Shown: in pieces, positions 21,730-30,690 of the stretch
How the letters are laid out: every line of letters starts with the position of its first letter
How positions within the stretch are numbered: position 1 is the stretch's first letter
NCBI RefSeq assembly: GCF_000526495.1
Contig: NZ_JAGE01000001.1
Location: 1,950,501-2,014,500 of the forward strand
Reading direction: 5' to 3'
DNA length: 64,000 bases
DNA from: Ruminiclostridium josui JCM 17888
GTDB lineage: Bacteria > Bacillota > Clostridia > Acetivibrionales > DSM-1351
Notes under the pieces: model-generated
What the model was told of the DNA's origin: nothing
Database searches by the model: none
What the model saw: the letters and a program-made list of their open reading frames with translations, nothing else
Program-made: the position numbers and the translations under genes

Positions 21730-22188
21730 ATTCCCATCAAGATACAGGATTCGTCCGATAACCGTGCAAATATTTCAGCTTTGCCCGGCAGAGATGAAAG
21801 AGCCATAAGAAATGAGAGAGATACAACTTTTTCATATCAGCTAAGAAAACTTGAAACCAAGAATTATGAAGAAAGGGTTAAAGTACTTGCTGATAAAATA
21901 GAGAGCCAAGGTAAAAAACTTGGAAAAAAGACCGACATCAGGGAATTGAAGGTATACAAGCAGTTGATTTCTGAATTTCTTGATGAGGCGGTTTCACATT
22001 CACATCATTTTACGAAGAAAAACTTCCTTGACAGAAGGGGAAGACACAGGGTTTACGCGATTATAAAAAAAATTAATGAAGAACTTATTGAACTGACAAA
22101 TGAAGTACTTAAATCACAAAAAGATAACATTAGCATACTAAAAAAACTTGATGATATCAGGGGATTAATACTTGACTTGTTATTGTGA
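21730..22188 (+). CDS. yaaR: YaaR family protein (DUF327), probable ATT start
   Basis: This helical, charged protein of about 152 residues belongs to the YaaR/DUF327 family, whose function is unknown. It has the typical SHHFTKKNFLDRRGRH segment near the middle. The start is unusual. The only strong Shine-Dalgarno (AGAAGGTGAT, 21716-21725) overlaps the candidate GTG at 21721, so that GTG is poorly placed. The in-frame ATT at 21730 is 8 nt downstream of the SD core. If GTG is used, the protein gains MIP at its N-terminus. holB follows after 15 nt. Confidence 0.85.
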   Translation: MPIKIQDSSDNRANISALPGRDERAIRNERDTTFSYQLRKLETKNYEERVKVLADKIESQGKKLGKKTDIRELKVYKQLISEFLDEAVSHSHHFTKKNFLDRRGRHRVYAIIKKINEELIELTNEVLKSQKDNISILKKLDDIRGLILDLLL

Positions 22189-22203
22189 TGTTACGGAGGC
22201 AAA

Positions 22204-23172
22204 ATGGTAGGGCACCAAAGAATACTATCCGCATTAAGAGCTGCAGTACAAAAAGATAATGTAAGTCATGCATATATATTTGAAGGTCCGGATGGAGTTG
22301 GAAAAAGAGATACTGCGCTGAAGTTTGCCTCTATGCTTATGTGCAGGGATGATAAATTCCCATGCGGGGAATGTAAATCATGCCAGTTGTACAAGGAAGC
22401 CTCAAATCCGGATTTTTATGAAATAATACAAAAAGATAAAAGCATCAGTGTCGAGGAGATAAGAACTATACTAAAGGGGCTTGTTATAAGGCCACTTTAT
22501 TCTAAATACAAGGTAATTGTCATAAACGATGCTGATGCTATGACTATTCAAGCACAAAATGCACTGCTAAAATCTTTAGAGGAGCCGCCCCCCTATGTAG
22601 TATTTATATTAACGGTCCAATCTTCGGCGGCAGTAGCACAAACCATACGTTCCAGATGTCAGAGAATACTATTTAACAGATTGTCACATGAAGATGTTAT
22701 GGAAATTCTTGAGTCAAACTATGGGCTTAGAAAACCTGACTGGGAATTTATTGTTTCATATGCTGACGGTGTGGCAGGTACGGCATTAGAGCTTGCAGAG
22801 TCGTCATATTACCTTCAATTAAGGGAGGAAGTGCTGGAGTTTACTTCAAAGCTTGTATCAGCAGAAGACGCTGACTTGTTTAAGTTTTATGAAACGTTTG
22901 AAAAAAATAATGATAGGGTAGACTATATACTGCATGTAATACTATTGTATTTCAGGGATTTACTAATTTACAAGGAGACTGGTGATACAAGTCTATTGAT
23001 AAATTCAGATAAAAAAGATATGATTATTAAGAATGTGGGACTATCCTTTTCACATGTTTTAAAATGCATACAGGCAGTCTGGAATGCTCGTAGAGGCTTA
23101 GATAATAACGCCAACTTCCAGCTTGCCATAGAAGTTATGCTTATGAAAATTAAACAGGCAAATAATACGTAA
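22204..23172 (+). CDS. holB: DNA polymerase III, delta-prime subunit
   Basis: This 322-residue clamp-loader subunit has a P-loop-like GPDGVGKRDTA (residues 20-30), a zinc-binding Cys cluster CRDDKFPCGECKSC, and the SRC motif in TIRSRCQRI. These are hallmarks of the clamp-loader AAA+ family. The ribosome site is CGGAGG. It keeps the Bacillus neighbourhood (yaaR before, ricT after). Confidence 0.92.
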   Translation: MVGHQRILSALRAAVQKDNVSHAYIFEGPDGVGKRDTALKFASMLMCRDDKFPCGECKSCQLYKEASNPDFYEIIQKDKSISVEEIRTILKGLVIRPLYSKYKVIVINDADAMTIQAQNALLKSLEEPPPYVVFILTVQSSAAVAQTIRSRCQRILFNRLSHEDVMEILESNYGLRKPDWEFIVSYADGVAGTALELAESSYYLQLREEVLEFTSKLVSAEDADLFKFYETFEKNNDRVDYILHVILLYFRDLLIYKETGDTSLLINSDKKDMIIKNVGLSFSHVLKCIQAVWNARRGLDNNANFQLAIEVMLMKIKQANNT

Positions 23173-23203
23173 AATTTATGTATTATAGAAAGGAATTTTA
23201 TAG

Positions 23204-24079
23204 ATGGTAAAGGTTGTAGGAGTTAGGTTTAAAAAAGCAGGAAAGATATACTATTTTGATCCCGGTGAATTAGTGATAGATTTAAACCAGAATGTCATAG
23301 TTGAAACTGCAAGGGGAATAGAATTCGGATTGGTTGTTGTTCCTAACAGAGAAGTGGAAGAGTCTGAGATAGTTGCTCCGCTTAAAAAGGTTATAAGAAT
23401 AGCAACTGAAGAAGATAATGTTCATGCTCAGGAAAATGATAGAAAAGAAAAAGATGCATTCAATATATGCCTGCAAAAAATTAACGACCACAAATTAGAA
23501 ATGAAGCTTATAGACGTAGAATATACCTTCGACAACAACAAGGTCTTGTTTTATTTTACAGCAGATGGAAGAGTTGATTTCAGAGAACTTGTGAAGGATT
23601 TGGCATCAGTTTTTAAAACCAGAATAGAGCTTCGCCAGATTGGCGTAAGAGACGAGTCGAAGATGATGGGTGGAATAGGAATATGCGGCAGAGTGCTCTG
23701 TTGTAATTCATTTTTAGGAGAATTCCAACCTGTTTCAATAAAAATGGCAAAAGAACAATCTCTGTCACTAAATCCTACCAAGATTTCAGGCACTTGCGGA
23801 AGACTTATGTGCTGTCTTAAATATGAGCAGGAAGCGTATGAAGATCTTCTGGCCAGAGTTCCCAAAGTTGGCGCAATAGTTGAGACACCTGAAGGACAGG
23901 GAACTGTTGTGGAGGTAATACTATTAAAGGAAATTCTTAAAGTAAAACTGGACATTGGTAATGAATCTGATTTGAGAGTGTATAATTTCAAGGATGGAGA
24001 AATTAGGGTAATAAAAGACGCGACAACCAGTGACGACAATGATTTAGACCTTGAAGCACTTAAACAACTTGAGGATTAA
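23204..24079 (+). CDS. ricT: RicT/YaaT, PSP1-domain protein of the Y-complex
   Basis: The protein has 291 residues with a PSP1 C-terminal domain. Conserved cysteines appear as GRVLCCNSF (about residues 163-171) and GTCGRLMCC (about 196-204). In Bacillus, RicT with RicA and RicF forms the Y-complex, which carries [4Fe-4S] clusters and promotes RNase Y-dependent mRNA maturation and sporulation phosphorelay output. The C-terminus is acidic (TSDDNDLDLEAL). A ferredoxin gene lies about 106 nt downstream. Confidence 0.9.
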   Translation: MVKVVGVRFKKAGKIYYFDPGELVIDLNQNVIVETARGIEFGLVVVPNREVEESEIVAPLKKVIRIATEEDNVHAQENDRKEKDAFNICLQKINDHKLEMKLIDVEYTFDNNKVLFYFTADGRVDFRELVKDLASVFKTRIELRQIGVRDESKMMGGIGICGRVLCCNSFLGEFQPVSIKMAKEQSLSLNPTKISGTCGRLMCCLKYEQEAYEDLLARVPKVGAIVETPEGQGTVVEVILLKEILKVKLDIGNESDLRVYNFKDGEIRVIKDATTSDDNDLDLEALKQLED

Positions 24080-24185
24080 AAGAGATGGTAAAATAGTTTG
24101 TCAATCGGTATAATAGATGGTAAAATAGTAGCGAAAAGCAAATAGCAAGATATTTGTTTTCCTTAATATTTAGGAGGTGTTAAAA

Positions 24186-24356
24186 ATGGCATATTCAATA
24201 ACTGATGCTTGTATTAGCTGTGGGGCATGTGAATCAGAGTGTCCGGTATCATGCATAACTGCTGGAGATAGTATTTATGTAATTGATGAGGATACTTGTA
24301 TAGAATGTGGAGCATGTGCAAACGTATGTCCTGTTGATGCTCCTCAACAGAAATAA
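24186..24356 (+). CDS. 2[4Fe-4S] ferredoxin
   Basis: This is a 56-residue clostridial-type ferredoxin. Two cluster motifs are complete: [12 protein letters not shown] and [13 protein letters not shown] strong AGGAGGTG precedes ATG 24186. It is an electron carrier of anaerobic metabolism. Its position between ricT and trmN6 replaces yabA of the Bacillus order. A strong terminator follows 13 nt after the stop. Confidence 0.95.
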   Translation: MAYSITDACISCGACESECPVSCITAGDSIYVIDEDTCIECGACANVCPVDAPQQK

Positions 24357-24368
24357 GTCTTGGGTAAT

Positions 24369-24409
24369 AAGGGTCAGATAAAGGGTCATCCTTTATTTGG
24401 CCCTTTTTT
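24369..24409 (+). terminator. Terminator after the ferredoxin gene
   Basis: A 16-bp stem with three G-T pairs (24369-24384 with 24390-24405) is followed by TTTTT. It separates the tmk-to-ferredoxin group from trmN6. It also argues against any trmN6 start upstream of 24410. Confidence 0.85.
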
Positions 24410-24440
24410 CAGGGATAAAACTATTATAAGGGGTGTACTT

Positions 24441-25196
24441 TTGGTTACTATCAAAGAAAAAGAACGTATTGACGATCTTCAGCTAAAGGGACTCAAGCTT
24501 ATACAAAATACAGAAAAATTCTGTTTTGGAGTGGATGCGGTGCTGTTGTCTGACTTTGCTGATGTTAAGAGAAACAACAAGGTTCTTGATATAGGGACGG
24601 GAACAGGTATAATACCAATACTTTTGGCAGGAAAAACAAAGGCAGCCAAGATTGTTGGCCTTGAGATTCAAGAAGAAATGGCGGAGATGGCATCCAGAAG
24701 TGTACTAATGAACCAACTCTCAGACAGGATTGAGATAGTTCATGGGGACATAAAGCTTTATGGGGAGTATTTTGGGAAATCCAGCTTTGATGTTGTAGTT
24801 ACAAATCCACCGTATACAAATAAAGGCTGCGGGTTGGTAAATCCTATGGACAGCAAAGCAATTTCCCGACATGAAATTTTATGTAGCTTAGAGGATGTTG
24901 TAAGTGCGTCGGCAGCATTATTGGTGCCCGGAGGACAGCTTGCAATGGTGCACAGACCTGAAAGACTGGCTGACATAATATGTAGTATGAGGAATAATGG
25001 TATTGAGCCAAAGTATTTAAGAATGGTACACCCAAAACCCGGCAAGAAACCAAATATGCTGCTTATTAAGGGAAACAGAGGGGGGAACCCAGAACTTAAG
25101 GTAATGGAACCCTTATATGTGTATAACTCGGACGGAAGGTACTCGGATGAGATAAATAAAATATATGGAAGAGAAGAGGAAGGACAAATTGAGTGA
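24441..25196 (+). CDS. tRNA1(Val) (adenine37-N6)-methyltransferase family (YabB/TrmN6)
   Basis: This 251-residue SAM-dependent methyltransferase has motif I VLDIGTGTGIIPILL and the N6-adenine motif NPPY (VVVTNPPYTNKG). The start is TTG 24441, preceded by AAGGGGTG; an in-frame start at 24360 would fall inside the terminator. It is the yabB position of the Bacillus cluster. The last 8 nt overlap rsmI, so the two are translationally coupled. Exact tRNA target is inferred from family only. Confidence 0.88.
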   Translation: MVTIKEKERIDDLQLKGLKLIQNTEKFCFGVDAVLLSDFADVKRNNKVLDIGTGTGIIPILLAGKTKAAKIVGLEIQEEMAEMASRSVLMNQLSDRIEIVHGDIKLYGEYFGKSSFDVVVTNPPYTNKGCGLVNPMDSKAISRHEILCSLEDVVSASAALLVPGGQLAMVHRPERLADIICSMRNNGIEPKYLRMVHPKPGKKPNMLLIKGNRGGNPELKVMEPLYVYNSDGRYSDEINKIYGREEEGQIE

Positions 25197-26037
25197 AAAG
25201 GGTAAACTTTATCTGGTAGCAACACCTATTGGTAATCTTCAGGATATAACTTTCAGGGCAATAAACACGCTGAAAGAAGTTGACTTTATAGCAGCAGAGG
25301 ATACCAGGCAGACAATCAAGCTTTTAAATCACTTTGAGATAAAAAAACCTCTTGTAAGCTATTATGAGCATAACAAGGTAGTAAAGGGTAATTATCTTAT
25401 AGAACAGCTGCTTCTTGGCAAAAACATTGCTCTGGTATCTGATGCGGGAAGCCCGGGAATATCAGACCCCGGAGAGGATTTGGTGAAGCTTGCCATAGAA
25501 AATAATATTGAAGTCACAATGATTCCTGGGCCCGTTGCAGCGGTTACGGGACTGGTTATATCAGGGCTGCCTGCTGGAAGATTTGTATTTGAAGGCTTTC
25601 TTCCCATGAATAAGAGGTCTAGACAGGAAAGACTTCAGCAGCTAAAAAATGAAACCAGAACAATAATATTTTATGAAGCTCCACATAAACTTCCATATAC
25701 TTTAAAGGATATGTACAATGCGTGGGGAGACAGAAAAATAGCCCTTGCACGAGAGCTTACCAAAAGGTTTGAAGAGGTTATAAGATGCAGTTTATTTGAA
25801 GCAATGGAACGGTTTCAGGAAGAAGCTCCAAAAGGTGAGTTCGTTGTCATAATTGAGGGACAGGATGAGGAATTGCTTGTTGAGCAGGAACGTAACAAAT
25901 ACTCTGAAATCAGCATAGAAGATCATGTAAACAAATATATTGAAGAGGGACTTACAAAAAAAGATGCAATAAAAAAGGTAGCTGAGGATAGGGGTATAAG
26001 TAAAAGAGACGTATATAGTACCGTAATGAAAAAATAA
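25189..26037 (+). CDS. rsmI: 16S rRNA (cytidine1402-2'-O)-methyltransferase
   Basis: The protein has about 282 residues with the tetrapyrrole-methylase fold: LYLVATPIGNLQDIT near the start, AAEDTRQT, SDAGSPGISDPG (SAM site) and FEGFLP. It methylates C1402 in the ribosomal P site. TTG 25189 fits the SD GAGGAAGGA best and gives the usual MSEKGKLYLVATP start; an ATG at 25165 is an alternative that would add eight residues. It follows trmN6 with an overlap, as yabC follows yabB. Confidence 0.92.
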   Translation: MSEKGKLYLVATPIGNLQDITFRAINTLKEVDFIAAEDTRQTIKLLNHFEIKKPLVSYYEHNKVVKGNYLIEQLLLGKNIALVSDAGSPGISDPGEDLVKLAIENNIEVTMIPGPVAAVTGLVISGLPAGRFVFEGFLPMNKRSRQERLQQLKNETRTIIFYEAPHKLPYTLKDMYNAWGDRKIALARELTKRFEEVIRCSLFEAMERFQEEAPKGEFVVIIEGQDEELLVEQERNKYSEISIEDHVNKYIEEGLTKKDAIKKVAEDRGISKRDVYSTVMKK

Positions 26038-26076
26038 AAAGAACCTGTGAAAAACTTTCACGGGTTCTTTTTATTT
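26038..26076 (+). terminator. Terminator between rsmI and convergent abrB
   Basis: A 15-bp stem (26038-26052 with 26056-26070, one G-T pair) has A and T runs on both sides, so it can serve both the plus-strand rsmI and the minus-strand abrB gene. Confidence 0.85.
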
Positions 26077-26100
26077 TTGATTTTCAGTAATAAATTATTA

Positions 26101-26340
26101 TTACTTCTTTAGTTCTTTCATACACTCAGGGCAGATATTCTTACCCTTGTATACGATTACATCCTTAGCATTACCACAGAAGATACATGCAGGCTCATAT
26201 TTCTTCAATATAATGGTTGCCTCATCAACGTAGATTTCTAAAGCATCCTTTTCTGCAATGTCCAATGTTCTGCGTAGCTCGATTGGAAGAACAACTCTTC
26301 CAAGCTCATCAACTTTTCTTACAATACCAGTAGATTTCAT
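26101..26340 (-). CDS. abrB: AbrB-family transition-state regulator
   Basis: This 79-residue DNA-binding protein has an N-terminal swapped-hairpin AbrB domain (MKSTGIVRKVDELGRVVLPI) and a C-terminal zinc-ribbon-like CIFC/CPEC pair. The start is ATG 26340, after GAGGAGGT; upstream in-frame ATGs lie beyond this site. AbrB proteins repress stationary-phase and sporulation genes. It sits next to rsmI as in Bacillus, but here it is convergent to it. A near-consensus promoter lies upstream. Confidence 0.93.
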   Translation of the reverse strand: MKSTGIVRKVDELGRVVLPIELRRTLDIAEKDALEIYVDEATIILKKYEPACIFCGNAKDVIVYKGKNICPECMKELKK

Positions 26341-26390
26341 CAAAATTGACCTCCTCATATGCACTACATATTTAGACAAACTTCGAATTT

Positions 26391-26419
26391 ATAATACCAT
26401 AAATTCCAATAAACGTCAA
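26391..26419 (-). promoter_or_regulatory. SigA-type promoter of abrB
   Basis: On the minus strand, TTGACG (26419-26414), a 17-nt spacer and TATTAT (26396-26391) form a near-consensus promoter about 50 nt upstream of the abrB start. Confidence 0.7.
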
Positions 26420-26706
26420 CTGAAAATTTTTCATGATTTTTGTTATTTTTGCAATTATAATACTTTATAAGTCAGTTATTACAAGGCTTTTAATAAAAAA
26501 GAAGAAAATCCTTAAAATGTTACGAAATTGTTAAAATTTTTGTTTAATTTAATTTTTACAAAGATAGAAAAATAATACTGGAAAATTTTATTTTGGCTTG
26601 GGAAATATTCGACAAAAAAGCCTAAAATTCTGTTACATAATAGAATGTGTCCAGGCATATATACTAAGAGTAACTTTCCTGTTTGACAGCCGGAAAAGAG
26701 GTATTT
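26420..26706. other. AT-rich intergenic region between abrB and spmA
   Basis: This divergent spacer is over 80% A+T by eye. It must hold the spmA promoter, probably a sporulation sigma-factor promoter, but I cannot identify its boxes with confidence. No gene is supported. Confidence 0.4.
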
Positions 26707-27294
26707 ATGCTTAATTATATTTGGATTGGTCTGTTAATGATAGGCTTTACATTTGGAATAGTTAACGGCAGACTTGATGATGTAACAAAGGCAGCAATGG
26801 ATTCTTCCCAGACTGCCGTCACCGTTTGCATAGGATTGCTGGGGGTTATGTGTCTTTGGACAGGGCTAATGAAAATAGCTGAAAAAAGTGGACTTATCAG
26901 AATAATAGGACGTGCAGTAAGGCCGGTTTTAAGATTCCTTTTTCCTGAAATACCAAAAGAGCATCCGGCTTTAGGTGCTATAGTAATGAATCTTGTTGCA
27001 AATTTCCTTGGCTTGGGAAATGCTGCTACTCCATTAGGGATAAAGGCTATGAAGGAATTACAGAGTATAAATAAGGATAAAAAAACAGCTACCAATGCTA
27101 TGTGTATGTTTCTGGTCTTAAATACGGCAGCAATTCAACTGGTTCCTGCCAATATCATTGCGCTAAGAACCTCTGAGGGCTCAAAAAAACCTGCTGAGAT
27201 AATCATATGCATATGGATTGCATCAGTCTGTGCAACTATTATGGGTATTATAGCAGCAAAGATGCTGTCGGCAGTATGGAAAAAGGACAATTAG
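26707..27294 (+). CDS. spmA: Spore maturation protein A
   Basis: This 195-residue membrane protein has four or five hydrophobic segments and the nucleoside-recognition Gate-type signature GLGNAATPLGIKAM near the middle. The start is ATG 26707, after AAAAGAGG; 26683 would add eight polar residues. SpmA and SpmB are needed for full spore-core dehydration and heat resistance, possibly through DPA or ion transport. spmB starts 17 nt after its stop. Confidence 0.92.
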   Translation: MLNYIWIGLLMIGFTFGIVNGRLDDVTKAAMDSSQTAVTVCIGLLGVMCLWTGLMKIAEKSGLIRIIGRAVRPVLRFLFPEIPKEHPALGAIVMNLVANFLGLGNAATPLGIKAMKELQSINKDKKTATNAMCMFLVLNTAAIQLVPANIIALRTSEGSKKPAEIIICIWIASVCATIMGIIAAKMLSAVWKKDN

Positions 27295-27310
27295 AGAAAA
27301 GTGGTGGAAC

Positions 27311-27841
27311 ATGGATTTAATTAGGCACTTGTCTGACTACGCTGTTCCGGCAATATTTGTAGTAATACTCGGAGTGGCAGTATTAAAAAAAGTAAAAGCT
27401 TATGATGTATTTGTGGAAGGTGCAAAGGACGGAATAGATACAATAATAAAAATAATTCCCTCACTGGTAGGACTTTTGGTAGCAGTAGGAGTTTTCAAAG
27501 CATCAGGGGCAATGGATAGTCTGATACTTCTGCTGAGACCTATAACAGATTTGCTAGGAATGCCTCCACAGGTTGCACCCCTGGCATTGCTGCGCCCTAT
27601 ATCGGGAAGTGCATCTTTTGCTTTTGTAACTGAGATTATCAAATCTTTTGGACCGGACTCCTATGCCGGAAGAGTTGCAGCTACAATGATGGGTTCAACA
27701 GAAACAATATTTTATACACTGGCGGTTTATTACGGTTCAGTGGGTATAAAAAATATCAGGTATACCCTTATAGCTGCCATAATGGCTGATATTATAAGTG
27801 TTATTGCATCTGTGTGGGCATGCCAGTTTATATTCGGTTAG
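27311..27841 (+). CDS. spmB: Spore maturation protein B
   Basis: This 176-residue membrane protein is the partner of SpmA. It has Gate-like segments with RPISGSASFAFVTE and MGSTETIFYTLAVYYGSVG. It is co-transcribed with spmA. Its stop codon overlaps the stop of the convergent DUF2600 gene by 4 nt, leaving no room for a terminator between them. Confidence 0.93.
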   Translation: MDLIRHLSDYAVPAIFVVILGVAVLKKVKAYDVFVEGAKDGIDTIIKIIPSLVGLLVAVGVFKASGAMDSLILLLRPITDLLGMPPQVAPLALLRPISGSASFAFVTEIIKSFGPDSYAGRVAATMMGSTETIFYTLAVYYGSVGIKNIRYTLIAAIMADIISVIASVWACQFIFG

Positions 27842-28896
27842 AATTTTTTTAGTGCTCTAAGAATTTTAGCTGATAGGGAATACAGCCACATACCTTTTCC
27901 TCCCGATTTATATAATCCTTTGCTTGTAATATTGTTCATACCTTCTCTTGCTTTGGGGTCAGTGATAAACAAACTCAAAATAATTTTGAGCACTGACTTT
28001 ACGTTGCTTTTATACGCTGTTCTGACAGACAAAGCTTTGTCGGTAAAGAATCTGATTCTATCTTCATACTCTTTGAGATTATCATAATAAAAAATATAGT
28101 TTAAGCTGCCGGAAGAAAGATCGTCATTGTATTTAATATAACACTCTAAAATCTTATGTATACAACTTACCCAGGGGAAGAAAGATGTATTAATGTTTTC
28201 AGCATCTTCCACACTTAAATTAGGATTTGTCGCAATGGATAGAAGAAGCAGTATATCAAGTCCAGAATCTATGCACATACAGAATTCCCAGTTGGTCAAA
28301 TCAGGATATTTCTGACCGTGTGCGGTACTCCATCTAATCAGATTTACCTCCTTTTCATTGTCATTGGAGGAGTATTTTGTTACCTGCAGGTCTATGTACA
28401 GTGCAAGATACGCAGATATAGAGTCTCTGACAATATCAAATGAAGGTAGTAGCTGAATTTTTTGACGGCACTTTTCAACAAGAATACTTAGATAGCCATT
28501 ATCATCCTTTGAAGGGAAAAAGGTAAAATATTTCTCAAAGGATTCATTCCTTATATTTGTAGCATCCTTTAATGAAGAAAATACTACTCTGATGAAAGCT
28601 TCAGTTACAACAGATGAATTTTCACAGATTTTATTCAGGTAGCGTATAATAGCCATAAACGAAAAAATAACCTCTGAGGCAAGTTTAACATTAACTCCTG
28701 GCCAAAATGTACAAACCGATGAAACGGCCATATCAAAACTACTTTGTTTCAGGGCCTCCACAGCATTTCTTTTAATATTGTATTTTGATATACGCCCGGT
28801 ATAATTGTAATACTCTTCGGACTTTTTATTAATGATGGGATTTATTCTTCTAATATACCTGTTTATGAAACGAATAGAGCCTATGATGTTTCTCAT
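27838..28896 (-). CDS. DUF2600 (YtpB-like) protein with degenerate terpene-synthase motifs
   Basis: This 352-residue, mostly helical protein matches the tetraprenyl-beta-curcumene synthase family (DUF2600) along its length: ALYIDLQVTK, FFPWVSCIHKIL, LNYIFYYDNLKEYEDRI and FITDPKA near the end. The Asp-rich motifs that bind Mg-diphosphate look broken. The place of DYLDNLCDR is taken by RYLNKICEN (about residues 87-95), and the expected LLDYxIDQxED is ILECYIKYNDD. It may be a non-catalytic relative. It is convergent with spmB, and its 5' end faces tatD. Family assignment is from recalled motifs. Confidence 0.75.
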   Translation of the reverse strand: MRNIIGSIRFINRYIRRINPIINKKSEEYYNYTGRISKYNIKRNAVEALKQSSFDMAVSSVCTFWPGVNVKLASEVIFSFMAIIRYLNKICENSSVVTEAFIRVVFSSLKDATNIRNESFEKYFTFFPSKDDNGYLSILVEKCRQKIQLLPSFDIVRDSISAYLALYIDLQVTKYSSNDNEKEVNLIRWSTAHGQKYPDLTNWEFCMCIDSGLDILLLLSIATNPNLSVEDAENINTSFFPWVSCIHKILECYIKYNDDLSSGSLNYIFYYDNLKEYEDRIRFFTDKALSVRTAYKSNVKSVLKIILSLFITDPKAREGMNNITSKGLYKSGGKGMWLYSLSAKILRALKKF

Positions 28897-29130
28897 AATT
28901 TACCCCTAAATAAAGTATTTCAGACTAGATTTTTACCATATGCCTTATTGCTTAAACAGTTGTATTCTAATCATGATGCTTGAAAAATTTTATACAAATA
29001 TGTATAGTAGTATCAGTAGCAATATACAATTTGCCCCTTAAAATTATAAGCGCCGGGTAAATTATACCATGTTTGTAGTAAAAGATTCAAATTGACAGCA
29101 ATCCTAATAAAAATAGAGCAGGTGATAGTT

Positions 29131-29898
29131 TTGATATTTGATACACATGCACATTATGATGATGATAAATTTGATGAAGATAGAGACAGCCTTCTTCAGG
29201 AACTTCACAGCAATGGGATAGCATACATTCTCAATGCTTCTGCCGATATTAATTCTCTTGATGCTTCCATAGAACTTTCCGGCAAATATGACTTTGTATA
29301 TGCCGCTTTGGGTATACATCCTCACTATGCGGAAGAGATGAATGAGAAGATAATTGAAAAGATAAAGAAATTAGCCCAAAACAGCAAAGTAGTTGCAATC
29401 GGAGAGATTGGACTTGATTATTATTATGACAATTCACCAAGAGATATTCAAAGGTATTGGTTTGAGAGACAGATTGATTTGGCAAAGGAACTTGAACTGC
29501 CTATAATAATTCATGACAGAGATGCACATGAGGATACTGTAAACATTATCAAAAAAACAAATGCACAGCAGGTGGGAGGTATATTCCATTGCTTTTCTGG
29601 AAGCAAGGAAATGGCGTTGGATATGCTAAAACACAATTTATATATTGCAGTTGGCGGGGCGGTAACCTTTAAGAATTCCAGAAGAATAAAAGAGGTTGTT
29701 GAAGCTGTTCCGCTAGACAAACTTGTTATTGAAACAGACTGCCCGTATCTTACACCGGAGCCTTACAGAGGGAAACGCAATAATTCTGGATACTTGGTTC
29801 ACATAATAGAAAAAATTGCTGAGATAAAAGGTATAGGCACGGATGAAGTAGCTGAAACTACACTCACTAATGCAAAAAAGGTTTTCAAAATAGTATAG
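29131..29898 (+). CDS. tatD: TatD family 3'-5' deoxyribonuclease/hydrolase (YabD)
   Basis: This 255-residue TIM-barrel metallohydrolase has the metal motifs FDTHAHYDDDKF, GEIGLDYYYD, FHCFSGS and ETDCPYLTPEPYRGK. The start is TTG 29131, after AGCAGGTGAT, which gives the family-standard MIFDTHAH N-terminus; a start at 29092 would add 13 residues. It occupies the yabD position of the Bacillus order. Confidence 0.92.
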   Translation: MIFDTHAHYDDDKFDEDRDSLLQELHSNGIAYILNASADINSLDASIELSGKYDFVYAALGIHPHYAEEMNEKIIEKIKKLAQNSKVVAIGEIGLDYYYDNSPRDIQRYWFERQIDLAKELELPIIIHDRDAHEDTVNIIKKTNAQQVGGIFHCFSGSKEMALDMLKHNLYIAVGGAVTFKNSRRIKEVVEAVPLDKLVIETDCPYLTPEPYRGKRNNSGYLVHIIEKIAEIKGIGTDEVAETTLTNAKKVFKIV

Positions 29899-29950
29899 AA
29901 TAATAGAATAAATGCCCTTAATGTTTACTTAATATTTAAGGAGAAAAATT

Positions 29951-30646
29951 ATGAAAAGATTTATTATTATTATAGTATTTCTATTTCTTATAGCGTTACT
30001 TATATCATTTAATTATTTGCTTTGGGATAGAGAGAAGCAACTTGAAAACTTTCAGGACTTAAAAGATGCTAAAAACTTTACAATAGATACTCTGGGAGAA
30101 AAAAATAATACTCTTGATAAAAAGAACAAGGAATTGACAGAAAAAGTTGAATCGCTAAATTCTGTAGTTTCAAACCTTAGAGAGGAATTTACACGTGTTT
30201 CCCTTGAAAATACGGATTTAAGGGCTCAAATAAGCAATTATGCAGATTTAATAATTCAATTCAAGAAATATATGAATATTGCACCTGTAAATGAACTTGT
30301 GAAAAATTGGTTTGAGGCAATTAACGTCAAGAACTACAAATTAGCAAGTGCATTAGTAAGCAAAAATTCACAGGATGAGGTTATAAAAAATCCTTCTATT
30401 TTCAGCAAAACATATCAGGAGGAAATTAAGTCTATTTATCTTAAGTCGTTACATATTTTCACCGAAATGGCAGATCCGGAACATCTGGAGAAATTTCAGT
30501 TCAGGGTAATTGCAGAGGTAGAAAAACCGGAACAACCACGGAGTGAAAAGCTATATAAGAGTGGTGAAAATGAAAAGTATGTGACGGTAGAATTCGATAC
30601 ACAATCTAAAGAGTGGCTTATACTGGAGGTAACAGATAAGCCATAG
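29951..30646 (+). CDS. Single-pass membrane protein with coiled coil, function unknown
   Basis: I do not recognise this 231-residue protein. It has one transmembrane helix (about residues 4-24), a coiled coil with leucine spacing (about 30-95, LDKKNKELTEKVESLN), and a C-terminal region of about 130 residues that looks like a small alpha+beta fold (VKNWFEAINVKNYKLASALV ... VTVEFDTQSKEWLILEV). The start follows AAGGAG. The layout recalls NTF2-like domains of envelope proteins, but this is only a guess. It lies between yabD and yabE homologues. Confidence 0.75.
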   Translation: MKRFIIIIVFLFLIALLISFNYLLWDREKQLENFQDLKDAKNFTIDTLGEKNNTLDKKNKELTEKVESLNSVVSNLREEFTRVSLENTDLRAQISNYADLIIQFKKYMNIAPVNELVKNWFEAINVKNYKLASALVSKNSQDEVIKNPSIFSKTYQEEIKSIYLKSLHIFTEMADPEHLEKFQFRVIAEVEKPEQPRSEKLYKSGENEKYVTVEFDTQSKEWLILEVTDKP

Positions 30647-30670
30647 TCCTATAAATATTTCCTTTTTAAA

Positions 30671-30690
30671 ACCCGCTTTAATAGCGGGCT
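30671..30690. terminator. Short GC hairpin after the coiled-coil gene
   Basis: CCCGCT (30672-30677) pairs with AGCGGG (30683-30688). A T run exists only on the minus-strand side, so its role on the plus strand is uncertain. Confidence 0.35.

Noticed and set aside
23551-24039. 162-codon minus-strand frame
   Set aside because: It is the shadow of ricT, which carries the PSP1 motifs.
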